NCBI RefSeq assembly: GCF_047663525.1 | Contig: NC_092591.1 | Span: 54,227,501 to 54,291,500, forward strand | Source: Anas platyrhynchos | Lineage: Eukaryota; Chordata; Aves; Anseriformes; Anatidae | Direction of reading: 5' to 3' | DNA length: 64,000 nucleotides | Part shown: positions 23,201 through 34,613 of the stretch, in pieces | Layout of the letters: each line of letters begins with the position of its first letter | How positions within the stretch are numbered: position 1 is the stretch's first letter | Notes under the pieces: generated by a model | What the model was told of the DNA's origin: nothing | What the model saw: only the letters and a program-made list of their open reading frames with translations | Database searches by the model: none | Made by a program: the position numbers and the translations under genes

Positions 23201-26200
23201 AGAGAATTTCCTTTATTATTGCAGCGTCTATCATCTGTGGGTGGGAATGGAGAGGGTAAATAAGTCAGCTAAAGAAACTCCTCATTGTCACAGAGGTACT
23301 TGCATACTCAGGGGTCATAAAATAGCTACTGAAGGTTTGTCTCTTAAGTGACTGACTCTCAGCTTTAAGCCATTGCCACATTTCTCCTTGAGAGGAGAAA
23401 CAGAGCTCCTCTCAGGGTTCCTGAGGCATTTTTAGGCCAGGACACGCTCACCGTTGGCTCTCCCTGCAGAAAAAGCTGGTAGAAGATTTCCGTGAACTCC
23501 GTGTAGCTGTTGAGAAGATGGGACTTCTCAAACCCAACCGCACCTTTTTCATGCTGCATCTCTGTCACATCTTGTTGTTGGATATTGCAGCTTGGCTCAC
23601 CATCTGGTATTTTGGATCATCCACAGTGCCTTTCCTCATCTCTGCGGTGCTTCTAGGCACTGTCCAGGTAAGCAACTAGGCACTGAAATGGAGGGGGGAA
23701 AAAAAAACAGCCCCAGAAACACCAAAAGCCAGTCCTTTGAGAATGAGGTCCACGTTGCCATAAGCACAGGGGAAATCTTGATCTTTGTGGACTTCTCAGA
23801 ATTCTCCTTCTCTCTGAGTTCCACAGAGGGGGCAGTTACAGTACCATGACATGATTTTTAGGTAGAGTGGGCTTCCTGCTGCTTTTTGCTTTCCGTAGTC
23901 TGTCAAAGCCCTCCTTATTCCCAGCCTTCTTCGTTCTGTGTAAGCCATGCTACACTTCTGAGGTCCCTTGTGTCAGAACTCTAAGGAACTGTGCGTGAGC
24001 CAAGTTGCTGTGTTCCCATGGGAACCTACAGTGAATTAGAGAGAGAGCAGAACAGCTCTGAAAGCCCCAGCTATTTCTTCTGTGGCCAGCTGATCCTCCT
24101 GGAATTACAACTACTCAGAGGAGGCAGCAGCAAGCTGTTCCTTAAAGGAAACTTCGTTGCCAATTCCACTGCAGTTTTGTAAGAGAATAAAAGCTGTTTC
24201 TTAGCTGTGTTACATTTTTCCTGATTTTTTCTTTCCTCATGAAAACAAGGGTCTGTGAGCAAAAGTCATTAGGCAGAGTCTGGACTGCACTGGTGTACAG
24301 TAATTAGTAATTGTTTGGATGGGGTATCAGTAGTGGAAATGCTTCTCTGTGACAGGGTGCTCTTGTTAGCCAGTGATAAAGTCATGAGGAGAGTGGGAAT
24401 CGTTAAGTGAAGTCCCCTGAAAGTCCCCTTTTCAGAAGTTCCCAACTCTTTTCCCAGCAGGACTGATTTTTTTTGTTTGTTTCTTTCTTCTTTCTTTTTT
24501 TTCCTCCCCTTCCAGGCCCAGGCTGGCTGGCTCCAGCATGATTTTGGACATCTTTCAGTCTTCAGCGAATCCAGATGGAACCACTTGGTGCATAAATTTG
24601 TGATCGGCCATCTGAAGGTGAGCAGCCAGTGCTGAGAGTGGCTGCTAGAGACTAGCCTAGGAGTCTCTACAGTCAAAAACAATCTCAGTATGAGAAGAAA
24701 GAAAATGCAAGGAACTACTTGAGAGGGAGGACTAAGGGCAGAAGATGCATTTTTTTAATGGCATTATATTCTCATCCCTTCCTGCAGGGAGCACCAGCCA
24801 GCTGGTGGAATCACCTCCACTTCCAGCACCATGCTAAACCCAACTGCTTCCGAAAGGACCCCGATGTGAACATGCACCCCTTATTTTTTGCTTTGGGAAA
24901 AACACTCTCTGTAGAGGTGAGACCTGGTGAAGTCTGAGAGGCTGCAGCATGCAGCTCTGGAAAACTGCAGAGAGCTGGGAGACTAGTGACCCCTTGGTTT
25001 GGTCTCAGTATTTCAGGAATTTGTTAAAAGGGCTTTAGTGGCCTTTGGGAAGAAAAAAAAAAAAAAAAAGAGAAGAAACAAAATTCTCATGCATCAGTAA
25101 CTTCCATATACTTAATGCTGCAGCAGTTTTCTATGGTTTTTTTTTTTTTTTCCTTAATATATTCTTGCTGTGGGTTGAAATTTTCCATATTTTTTCTGAA
25201 GGTTTTAAAAAAACACATGCTTCTGTAAAATGAGTACATCCAGAAAATGGCTTAAGATGAGATATTTGTCATAATGACAAGTTCATGTAATTCTCTGGTT
25301 TGAAATTAAGGGTCTGAAAATTTGATGTGTATTATGTTCTAGTTCTTAGCTTTGCATTATGTGGATAAATACTTAAGGCATGTGTGTAACTTCAGATGAA
25401 TCCTTACACACTTTAAGTTAAATACATTAAATCCAGCACAGTGATGTATATACCTGACAACAGAGCTGTAAAAATGCTTTCTGAATCAGAACCTAAGCCT
25501 CCTGTCTTCATGATTAATTCAATTTGGGATCATAATCAAAGTGATCACTAGAACCATCACAAAAGAAGAGGCAGGAACATGTGGCTGCTGGTAGCAGCTC
25601 CACAGATGTTGAAAAGAGGGCTGCTGTTCAGAATGAGTTTGGACATGTGCAGGGATATACTGGAGTCCCTCGGGGAAGTCAGTGATGTGATCTGTTATGT
25701 TTATACAGTGAACACCGAAAAATTAGCAGTCTTGAAGGATAATCTGTTCACCCGTGTTCCTGTAGACACAGTTTAATGTCTAGATGCTAATTTCTCTGCT
25801 TTGGAGACTAACTGTAAGTAGGTGGGAGTTCTACACGCTGTCTTTGTTAATAGTATCACAGGTTTTTCTTTTTAATGGAGCTCTATCCTGGCAGCAAGCT
25901 GTTCACTGTGCCTTGTGTGGTTTTTGATGTGAATGTTGTTAAGCAACTGTGCCCTCTGTAGGGAAAGAGCTTCAAGTGCACTTTGCTGTTTGTGCTGCAA
26001 GGGACTACCCAACCTATTGGGCATCCAATGCATGGTGAGGAGGTTTTCAGAAAATATATCCTAGTTGTAGGCTGAAGTACCAGTGAAAAATGAAGCCAAT
26101 GGCATGGTGGATGCTGGTACGACTTGGTAGGATACCTGTTTCAAAGGTTAGGAGTTATCTAAGCATGCATTTCTTTGAGAAAGTAGATAGGAGTGTGTGC

Positions 26201-29200
26201 ACAAATGTCTTCAGATGTCTTTGTGGCCTGAATAGTTTACTTGTTTTAACAGCTTGGTGTCCAAAAGAAGAAATTCATGCCTTATAACCACCAGCACAAG
26301 TACTTCTTCATCAGTGAGTAACCCTACCTTTATGCAGTTCTATGGACAGTATTTCCTCAAGCCCTTACTTTTTAAGTTTATGTCAATGTTTTTATCACAC
26401 TGGCATGGTTAATGTCTCTGCAATCTCTTTCTTTGTTATAGTTGGTCCCCCAGCTCTGGTGCCTCTTTACTTCCAGTGGTACATATTCTACTTCGTGGTA
26501 CAGAGGAAACAGTGGGTGGTAAGTTAGCTCCATTTTTCCAGTGGTGACTTTTCCTAGTTTTGTGGATACGTTTCAGTGTAGGAAATGCGGACTTATTGGG
26601 AGGAACTTTGAGCTGTTTGTGTCAAGGAGGTGGGGTATGTGATCAGGGAAATGTTTGCTGGGGGACAGAGTCTGCCTTCCATGCAGTCCTTCTCTTCTAT
26701 GAAGATCCATTCACATCTGGGTAACAAAAGGTGTTCCCAGAGAGAACCGACTGATGTAGCAGCCAAACCTCTCTCCATCATATTTGAGAAGACCTGACAG
26801 TCAGGTAAAGTTCCTGGTGAATGGAAAAAGGGAAATGTCAGTCCCATTTTTAAAAAGGGTAGAAAGGAGGACCCTGGGAACTATAGACTGGTCAGCCACA
26901 CCTCTGTGGAACAGATCCTCTGTGAAGCTATGTTAAGGCATATGGAAGATAGGGAGGCATTTTGAGACAGCCAATGTGGTTTTCGCAAGGGCAAACTGTT
27001 CCTGACCAATCTAGTGGCCTTCTGTGGTGGAGTGACTGCATCAATAGGCAAGGGAAGAAGAACTGATGTCATCTACCTGGACTTTGACAAGGTATCACAC
27101 AACAGTCTTGTCCCTAAATCGGAGAGAGATGGCTTTGAAGGCTGTTTGGTGGATAAGGAGTTGGCTGGATGGCTCCGTCCAGAGAGGTGCAGTCAAAGGC
27201 TCAACTTCTCAACCTCCAGGGGAGATCAGTGATGAGTGCAGTCCCTCTGGGGTCCATGTTGGGACCGGTACTATTTAATATCTTTATTAATGAAGTTTTA
27301 TCTGTTCCCTATGTTACAGGACCTGGCCTGGATGCTGACCTTCTACATCAGATTCTTTCTCACCTACCTGCCCTTGCTGGGTGTGAAGGGTATCCTGGGG
27401 CTTCATCTGTTAGTCAGGTATCATTCAACTTCAAATTCCTTCATTTCTTCTACTTGGTTCCCTTCATGGCAGCTCTTCTTCAGCCTGCTGGTTATCTTTT
27501 CCATCTGCTGTCTATTCTTCTGCCCCCTTATTCCTTTCAGCGAGACAGAGGTGGTTGGTTTGGCATGGGCCTGTAGAAGGTCTGCATAGGCTTCATCTAC
27601 TGAAAAGATGTTTGGTGTTAACTTTATCAAATGATGACCATCTTACATGAATAAGTGTTTTGTACTGACTTGTTATAGCATGGGTGTGAGATTAGTGATG
27701 TTTTTTGTGTGTGTTTTGTGTGCACAGGTTCATAGAGAGTAACTGGTTTGTCTGGGTCACACAAATGAATCACATCCCAATGCATATTGATTATGATAAG
27801 AACGTGGACTGGTTCTCTACCCAGGTAAGACCTTCTTTACAGAGAGCTGTGACTTTGAATGGCAGAGGTTATTGATTGGGGTACATAATGCCCAAGAGAG
27901 TTGATCGCAGCGTGACGAGAACTGATAGCACAAGCTGCTTATGTTTTCTTCTCACTGTGCGAAGTTAGTGATATGTGCAAAGAAAGTAGGCAGAAGTGGG
28001 ATGGAGGCTTCAGATGCTAAGCAGATCTCTCAGGGAAAAGAACCAGAGATGCTACAGTGGTCTTCAGATGGAGATCTTCCCATGCATGAAGGATGGATCT
28101 GTCTTTCTCTGTGCTGTGTCTCATTTCAGCTTTGAAGGCATTACACATTTTTTCAAAGTGAGAGATGTGAAGGGACTTGTACAGTGAGTTATGGTTGCTT
28201 ATCTTACTGGGGAAGTCAAGTCTGTTCTCCTAAATTATGTCCCTAGCAATCATATACCACAGCATCACCATCTATGTTGACTAGAGATGGCTCTTGAACT
28301 TGCTATATTCAATCAGGAGGCACGTGGTGATAAGGAACTTGCACCTTTTAATGTTGTCTGACAAATGTAAGAGAAAGAGCGTTCCAAAAAAAACCACTTA
28401 AATGTTATCTTTTTTCCTTTTTTTTTTTCCTCTCAGCTCCAGGCAACCTGTAATGTTCATCAGTCCTTATTCAACGACTGGTTTAGTGGACATCTGAACT
28501 TCCAAATCGAGCACCAGTGAGTTGAAGCATGGGTTGGGAATGTGAGAGAATTTGGGGGAGTGCTAGTTACAATAGACCTAAAGAGCCTACAAGATCCATC
28601 TTCCTTTATCAGCTAAGACAAGAACAAAGGAAAATGGGGGTAAATTTTGTGTTCTTAATATGGGGAGGAAACGGGAAATCCAAATGATGGTCATAAACTT
28701 TGTGGAGCACTGGGGAGCACCAACACTCCTTTGGATATGAGTAGCATGGCACAGGAGTGATAGAGAATTGCCAGCTTCATGGATAGTACTGATAGTGATA
28801 ATGGCACAGAGGGAGGTTGAGTATGCCTCCTAAGCTTAGGTACAGAAGACGTGTAGGAATTCTGTGGGGCATTGAATGCCATTGAAATCACCATATTCTC
28901 TTCCACAGCCTTTTCCCTACAATGCCTCGACACAATTACTGGAAGGTGGCCCCTTTGGTGAAGTCCCTGTGTGCCAAACATGGCATCGAGTACCACTGCA
29001 AGCCACTGCTCACCGCCTTTGCAGATATAGTGCAGTACGTATCAACCCAATGCATTCCCTAGCTGAAGGGCTGTCCAATATTACAGAGTGAACAAGCGAG
29101 ACATGTGGAAAGTGGAGAGGCAGCCAACTTGAATCACAGAAGAAGTTCTGTGAATAGCTGTAGATAGCATGGCTGGCTGTGAACGGGACTGGAAAAGTGT

Positions 29201-30048
29201 TCGGTCATGGCACTGGTTTCAGTAGCAGCAGGAGAAGGTATCGGTATGAATGACCTAATGGAGAGTCCCTTTTGTTCACGTCTGCTTTCAGTCAGTAGGA
29301 TGCCAGATCTAGTGCCTCTGTCTCAGAGTATGCTCCAGGGAAAGAGATGTTTTCAGAGAGATGAGTTTCAACTGTCATTCATGCTCTTTTGTTACCCTTT
29401 CTTTCCCTCCCTCAGCCTTCCAGATATTTCTTTTTCCTTTGGTAAGTCATAGAATAATGGAATATCCTGAGTTGGAAGAGACCCACAAGGATCATAGAAT
29501 ACAACTAGTGGATCTGCACAGGACCACTCAAAAAGCAGACCAAGTGTCTGAGAGCATTGACCAAATGCTTATTGAACTCTTAGAGGCTGTGACCTCTTCC
29601 CTGGGGAGGTGGCTCGAGTGCCTGACCACCCTCTCAGTGAAGAAAAACATTCTTAAGACATTCTGAAGCCAAGCTGGTGCACAGCAAAGCCTGGAGAGGG
29701 GAACCCGCCTCCTTTCCCCTGTCCGTCAATAGCATGTGTTTCTCTTCTGCCGTGTTTGCTCCTTTTGTTTTAATTCTACTTAAGTTGTTTGCTTTAACCT
29801 TCCAGTCTTGGTCTGATGTAGATCATGTGGTTTGTTTCTTCTTAATGTTTTCAAAGGAGCTGTAGACTACATTACCTTGTCTCTAAGGGTTTCTTTTGCT
29901 TAATTTATAGATGGGAATTCGTCCCACGAGATTATATTCCCTGGATGCAGTATTTCATTATCTTGTTTGTAAGGAAATGTGGTTCTCTCTTGGCAGCTCT
30001 TTGAAAGATTCAGGGGAGCTCTGGCTAGATGCCTATCTACATAAATAA
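20022..30048 (+). CDS. FADS1: FADS1, acyl-CoA (8-3)/delta-5 desaturase, complete (12 exons)
   Basis: ER-membrane front-end desaturase. It adds the delta-5 double bond to dihomo-gamma-linolenoyl- and eicosatetraenoyl-CoA, giving arachidonic acid and EPA. Coding exons are 20022-20216, 22803-22913, 23470-23667, 24516-24617, 24788-24916, 26253-26313, 26442-26518, 27320-27417, 27728-27824, 28437-28516, 28909-29034 and 29997-30048. All borders are AG/GT, and the total of 1,326 bp gives 441 aa (human short form 444). The cytochrome b5 haem motif HPGG is at residues 49-52. The histidine boxes are HDFGH (176-180), HFQHH (213-217) and QIEHH (379-383); the Gln in place of the first His is the front-end desaturase signature. 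FADS1 identity is shown by [30 protein letters not shown] and an N-terminus unlike MGKGG. The C-terminus is [12 protein letters not shown]. The start at 20,022 has A at -3 and G at +4. No disabling change was found. Confidence 0.97.
20268..20400 (+). mobile_element. CR1 LINE fragment inside the FADS1 CpG island
   Basis: Just after exon 1 the sequence follows the CR1 3' region in sense orientation, including GGTTGCCCAGGGAGGTGGTG and the following accented GGCTGGACGTGGTGCCT. It is unusually GC-rich for a CR1 copy. Confidence 0.65.
20401..22212 (+). other. FADS1 intron 1, remainder; no gene seen
   Basis: Non-coding sequence with a T-run and short tandem copies of CCTTTATTCAC-like units near 21,720-21,780. 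Mammalian FADS1 intron 1 hosts a microRNA (miR-1908). No comparable GC-rich hairpin could be confirmed here. Confidence 0.6.
22213..22690 (-). mobile_element. CR1 LINE 3' fragment, antisense, FADS1 intron 1
   Basis: About 480 bp reading as reverse-complemented avian CR1. It starts at the 3' end with CAGAATCACAAGAATGGTTT, then has GGAAGGGACCTTAAAGAT, CACCTCCCGCCAGACCAGGT, TGGGGCATCCACAGCTTCAC and TGGCCCTCCTCTGGACTCGT. A 173-codon minus-strand open frame here is a by-product of the element. Confidence 0.93.
22803..22913 (+). CDS. FADS1: FADS1 coding exon 2
   Basis: 111 bp, residues 66-102 ([16 protein letters not shown] and [15 protein letters not shown]). It completes the cytochrome b5 domain. 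Acceptor TTTCAG, donor GTAAGT. A minus-strand CR1 ends about 110 bp upstream. Confidence 0.95.
23470..23667 (+). CDS. FADS1: FADS1 coding exon 3
   Basis: 198 bp, residues 103-168. It encodes [19 protein letters not shown] and the first two hydrophobic helices ([18 protein letters not shown] and [14 protein letters not shown]). Confidence 0.95.
24516..24617 (+). CDS. FADS1: FADS1 coding exon 4 (histidine box 1)
   Basis: 102 bp, residues 169-202 ([16 protein letters not shown] and HKFVIGHLK). It contains HDFGH. It has a long pyrimidine tract before its CCAG acceptor. Confidence 0.95.
24788..24916 (+). CDS. FADS1: FADS1 coding exon 5 (histidine box 2)
   Basis: 129 bp, residues 203-245 ([16 protein letters not shown] and [18 protein letters not shown]). 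It contains HFQHH. This exon is the closest intact relative of the decayed exon at 39,998-40,125. Confidence 0.95.
26253..26313 (+). CDS. FADS1: FADS1 coding exon 6
   Basis: 61 bp. It encodes [17 protein letters not shown] and ends after the first base of the next codon. The NHQH histidines are a conserved family feature. Confidence 0.95.
26442..26518 (+). CDS. FADS1: FADS1 coding exon 7
   Basis: 77 bp. It encodes [20 protein letters not shown], a membrane segment, and RKQWV. Acceptor TTATAG, donor GTAAGT. Confidence 0.95.
26735..27293 (+). mobile_element. CR1 LINE ORF2 (reverse transcriptase) fragment, FADS1 intron 7
   Basis: Sense-oriented piece of CR1 ORF2, with the phrases GGGAAATGTCAGTCCCATTT, GTCATCTACCTGGACTTTGA and GGGGTCCATGTTGGGACCGG. 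The second encodes the RT motif YLDFDK. It carries stops and indels and lacks the 3' third of the element, ending at 27,293, just before FADS1 exon 8. Confidence 0.9.
27320..27417 (+). CDS. FADS1: FADS1 coding exon 8
   Basis: 98 bp. It encodes [20 protein letters not shown] and [12 protein letters not shown], a membrane segment. Its acceptor lies only about 25 bp after the end of a CR1 fragment. Confidence 0.95.
27728..27824 (+). CDS. FADS1: FADS1 coding exon 9
   Basis: 97 bp. It encodes [20 protein letters not shown] and [22 protein letters not shown] is typical of FADS1, whereas FADS2 has MNHIVMEID. Confidence 0.95.
28437..28516 (+). CDS. FADS1: FADS1 coding exon 10 (start of histidine box 3)
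   Basis: 80 bp. It encodes [20 protein letters not shown] and NFQIEH. The last His of QIEHH is split across the intron, which is the ancestral intron position in the family. Confidence 0.95.
28909..29034 (+). CDS. FADS1: FADS1 coding exon 11
   Basis: 126 bp. It completes QIEHH and encodes [28 protein letters not shown] and LLTAFADIV. Trp follows RHNY where human FADS1 has His. Donor GTACGT. Confidence 0.95.
29448..29665 (-). mobile_element. CR1 LINE fragment, FADS1 intron 11
   Basis: Reverse-complemented CR1 3' region: GAATATCCTGAGTTGGAAGA, GACCCACAAGGATCATAGAA, CTGCACAGGACCACTC, CCACCCTCTCAGTGAAGAA. It lies between coding exons 11 and 12. Confidence 0.9.
29997..30048 (+). CDS. FADS1: FADS1 coding exon 12 (C-terminus)
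   Basis: 52 bp. It encodes [16 protein letters not shown] followed by TAA at 30,046-30,048. The acceptor is TTGGCAG. Confidence 0.93.
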
Positions 30049-32160
30049 GAAGCAGCGGATCCTTACAGAGGAATTCCCCACCCTTGGTGCCTCCTGTGGT
30101 GATCACCTGGAAGATACTGCACAAAGGAGAGAGAGCTGGCTAAGCCAGAGGTGGGGAGATGACACAGCTTAATTCTAGTGATGAATGTGATTTAATGGAC
30201 TTTAAAAAAAAAGGTGTGTTCTTAATTCTTCTTGTGCTTTTTTGATTTCTCTTCTCTGGGTTGAGTTACAAGGAAAAGTTAGAATGGAGGAGCTTATGTT
30301 CCATCAAGCTGGAGAAGCTTCTTTGGGACTGGGAACAGATTGCCTTCTACCTGCTGATACTGCATTTACTGAGTACATAGGAGGGAAGTCTTTTAAGTAA
30401 CATAGCGAGGTGGCTCTCATTATGAATGTAGTAAGAAAGCCGAGACAACATGTGATGGGAGTTACTGAAATGCGGAGGCAAACAGAAGAAACTGTAGGTG
30501 CTACACTTTCAAAAACCCATGTGCAATTTGCAATGGCAATGGAAGTACCCAAACCAAGGGGGCAGTAGGGAGCATATGAGAGCTCATGCCAATATGTATG
30601 TGTACAGGTGAGGAGGAAAAAAGATGCAGGCAGCAATTCTGTAGGAATAAGCATGAAGAAATTAGAGACCTAACTAAGGCAGAGAAACAGGAAAGAACAG
30701 GATATTCCCCAGGCCTGTAAATGTGAGAGCTTGGCATGCCATTGTCTGTGGGAATTCTCCCCTGCACATCTCTTCTGTGCTGAAGGCCTCTGAGTTATTT
30801 GCCCATGTGTAATTTCCTATGGAGTCTCTGCAAGTGTTCTTCACAGCACCATACTTTTGTGTTACTGAACCAATTACTGCAAGTGAGAAGAGATAACAGA
30901 AATACGGATCGCCCGTGCTCGCAACTCAACCCACGTAGGGATCCCTAAGGAAGCAAAAGGATAACCAGTCTGTTGCCAACCTGAAGCTTCACTTAATTTT
31001 GAAAGTGTGGTCAAATGGATGACTTGTTAAGCTGAGAGAACTCAGAACTTCTGGCACATGGAGTATCAGGTGTACCTGTCTTATCTGCAGACAAAATTGA
31101 TTGAGTTGTAAAAATGTTAGGGTTTAGGATACTGTTTAAATTATTTTTAACTTTTCAACCAGCAAAAGTCAGCAGGTTGCATACCCATAGGTGCACATCA
31201 GCCAAAATATTACTGAACTTTCTCTGTTGGATGATGCACATTCAAAACACACCCCACAAAGGCATGTACTGTGTGATCTATAGTAATTAGCCGTAGTGCC
31301 TTCCCTGGTGTCTTTTCCTTTACTACACCAAATGGGCTATAGCTCTTGGCATACCAGTAATGAAGATGTCTTCATTACCTTTTTGCCTTTAAGCCTTTAG
31401 CTTTTTTCTCTGTGTGTTCTGGGACCAATCCTCTTTTTCTATTGTCTCTCATGTAGATAAAGAAGGTAATTTTCCACCTGTTTGGTGTTCTCTTCTTTGC
31501 CAATCTACCAACTGTTAATACAGTGTGCCTGACAGCTTTCCATGACCTGTTACCTCAATAACAGGTGGGTTAGTGCCCTAAAAGGGCTGATTTTGAGGAA
31601 GATAACAGTGCCTTCCCTGGTCAGTGTCAAAAAGGAGTATGGCTTGTGAGGGAATAGAAGAAATGCATCTCTTCAGGCCAAGGTTTTGTTAAATGCAGAA
31701 AAAAAAATGTAATGGAAAAAAAATTGTAAAATCATTGATAAGTGTTGATTAAAAACTATGAAAAAAGTGAGCAAACAAAGGCCCAACTGAGGCCCTACAA
31801 CTCTTTTACCTTGTTTTTCCTTGTGTGTTTCTCTCCCTCTTCTTATTAGAACTACTGATGGAAGAAATAATAAATTTCTTTACCTTGCTAATTACTGCTG
31901 CCATCACAGTAAAATGTCTGTGCAAGATTCAGCACTCTTTAAAATGTGGAATAAATGTCCACAGCTGCAGAAGGAGATCTGTCATAAACCTCAGCATTTG
32001 TATTTCAGGGGAAGGGAGCACTTAACTTTGTCCTTTGTAACTTGTGTGAAGTGTGCAGTACAAATAATAAACCAAAATGAATCTTATCAAAACAAAACCA
32101 GTTCTTCCACCAGGATGATGAGATGTAAAAATGATCCCTGACTCCTAGAAGTTGCACTAT
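30049..32160 (+). other. FADS1: Probable FADS1 3' UTR region
   Basis: Sequence following the FADS1 stop, with no other gene. AATAAA hexamers at 31,869, 31,950 and 32,066 are candidate poly(A) signals, which would give a 3' UTR of about 1.8-2.1 kb; long 3' UTRs are usual for FADS1. None has a clearly diagnostic downstream GT-rich element, so the true end is unknown. Confidence 0.4.
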
Positions 32161-34613
32161 TATATATGTAGCAATGTACATGTTTTACGAAATCAAGAGC
32201 TGTTCTAAGGACTTCCCTTCAACAGGCTGTTAGCTCTCAGGTGAAACTTCAGAGTGGCTCTGTTTATCTCACAGCAGCAGGAGCAAGCCTCGTGGCTTTG
32301 GCTGTTCTTTATTTCCTGGGCAGTATCACCCAGTTGTGGAATGGAGAGTGGGTGAAAGATTGATGTTTGACTGCATTTTAAATCATTTCAGCACGTAAGA
32401 AGTCATTTTTCAAGATCTGTGTTGCTGAGCACTGCCAAAAGTTTTCTCTGACCTTGGAGTGTTGGCCATAGGACACAGAAGACAAAAATCTTGTTATGTT
32501 AGGACAGCTGTTGTTTAATGTCTCGGCTCTACAATGGAATATCCTGGGCTAGGCTCTTCATGCGCATGGAAGAAGTTGGACAAGGATGTTTCCCGAAGAT
32601 CCTCTACAGGGATTGCATCTCCCTAACTCAAATTTGACAGCACTGAATTTTGACTACTGGATGAACCACACAGATAATCCTGGTAGCAAGTGGTGCTAGA
32701 ATGCTATGTCTTGTATTTTGGCTGTAATTAACAGGTTTGGAAGTAAAGTTCACTTCTGCTTTTTTCTGTGGACCAGTGAATCTTTAATTCAGACATGTAA
32801 GAATGGTTTCAAGACGCAAGAAAGGTGCTTTCCCTTTTTTGTCAGGACAAATTTTTGATCTTTGACACAAGAGAGAACTGACCTTATGTTTCTCTCGTTG
32901 CTGGATAGAGCGTTCTAGTCAAATATATATTTTATAAGGATGCGAGTACTTCCAGCGTGTTTTGGAGGCTTCAGCTCAGTACATGAAGCTTTCTTTGAAA
33001 GTACTTATCAGATGAATTGTGACAAGAGAGGTAAGTAGGAAAAAAAATGTGCTTGTATGTCAAGTAAGTTGTAAATACTCACTAATGTTGAAGTACTGGT
33101 GTTGCCCAGCTTTTTGTCTTGAATGCCCAGAGTCAAAACATCAATATCTGGATGTTCAATTTTGAAAATTCAAATACATTTAAGCTACCCCCAGGTCTAG
33201 GATGATTTAAGAATTAACAGTTTTGAAGACAGCAATATGCCTAAGTTCCGTTTAGTGCCTTAGACTTTGGAGGCTCTTTCCTCTTCTCTGTCCTTTTAAA
33301 GAGGAAACATACACAATACAGTAAACCAAGTGCCCAACTAACCAGGGAAAATAACATGATGAATTGATTCACATCCAGAAGGGTAAGACCAAAAGGGAAG
33401 CTGAATCAAGATAAATAGTTCTGCATACACTGAATTGGTTAGAAGCAATCCAGGACAGCTTACGTGGATAAGTTCTATGACAACTCTTCAATTTTTGTGA
33501 TCAGTTGTGGCTGTTTAAATTCCCCAGTTGCAGATTTCTCTGAAATGTTTGATATTGAAACTTTACAAAGCAAAATGCAAGTCCTAAACTCCTTTCAGTT
33601 TCTCTGAACATGCACTGGAATACACATTTTAGGGACACAAACTTGCCATTTAGTGGAATCCCTTTCAATTCATAAGTAAAACACGGAACCTAAGCACTGC
33701 AAAACAGCCACTTGGTGGCAGTAAGGCATCGAAAGGGACACAGGACGTGGCAGCCTCACAGAGAACTGAAGTTTGAGTGTTTAAAGGCTCCAGTCTTGCT
33801 ATTATTCTACTGATCACTTAAAGTAACTGATCACTTTAAGTAGTTTGAGGAGAATCAGCCACTGGTGAGAAACACAATCCATTTTGCTTTTCTGGTCCTT
33901 CCTAATTATCTCTCTTATTTAAGTTCACATCTGCACTGAGAACAAGTCCCAGCATCAGGTAAGTGGACTGTCCATAAGGTAAAGGGGCAGTCAAAAAAAC
34001 AAGAGAAAATATCAGACTCCCTAATGCCTATGAGCTCTGGTTGTGGTTTCATAAGAAACGGTGACTGCTATCTTTAATACAGTGCAACACTGATATAAGG
34101 CAAGTAAGAGAGAAGAGTAGTCCCAGAATGATGTGAAAGGAAGATGGGGGTAAGACTAATGAAGAGAGAAAGCAGAGCAACTTCAATACATTTTTGTTTT
34201 TCCCTGAAGACTTCCTGTCCTCATTCCAAAAAACACTCCTTGGGTTCTTCCATGTTTATCAACAGTACTGTGAACATTAGCAGAAAGTGAAGTGAAGGAC
34301 AAGAAAAAAGAAGGACACTTTTTAGTCAGGGTATCTTCTCTCTTACAGAGTGTGAGCTACACATTTTTCCTAACAGGAAAAAAAAAAAAAAGAGTTACAG
34401 AACAGCTTGTCTGTTCTAATCTAATTAGCTTTTCTCATTAAGCCAGACACAAGGTAAGTAATTTTGCTTTCTGTCAAATATTTACCTCTACAGCTGTCCA
34501 AAATCAACTAATAAGTAACTAACCACTCTAATTTTATCTAGATTGAACATCTGCTTCTGTATCAAATTTATCACGTACATGTTTCCATGCATATCCCGTG
34601 TTACTCCAACATC
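32161..34613. other. Intergenic; no gene seen
   Basis: AT-rich non-coding sequence. The only distinct structure is a small palindrome near 33,810-33,841, built from ACTTAAAGT and ACTTTAAGT with TACTGATCACTT-like direct repeats. Confidence 0.6.
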
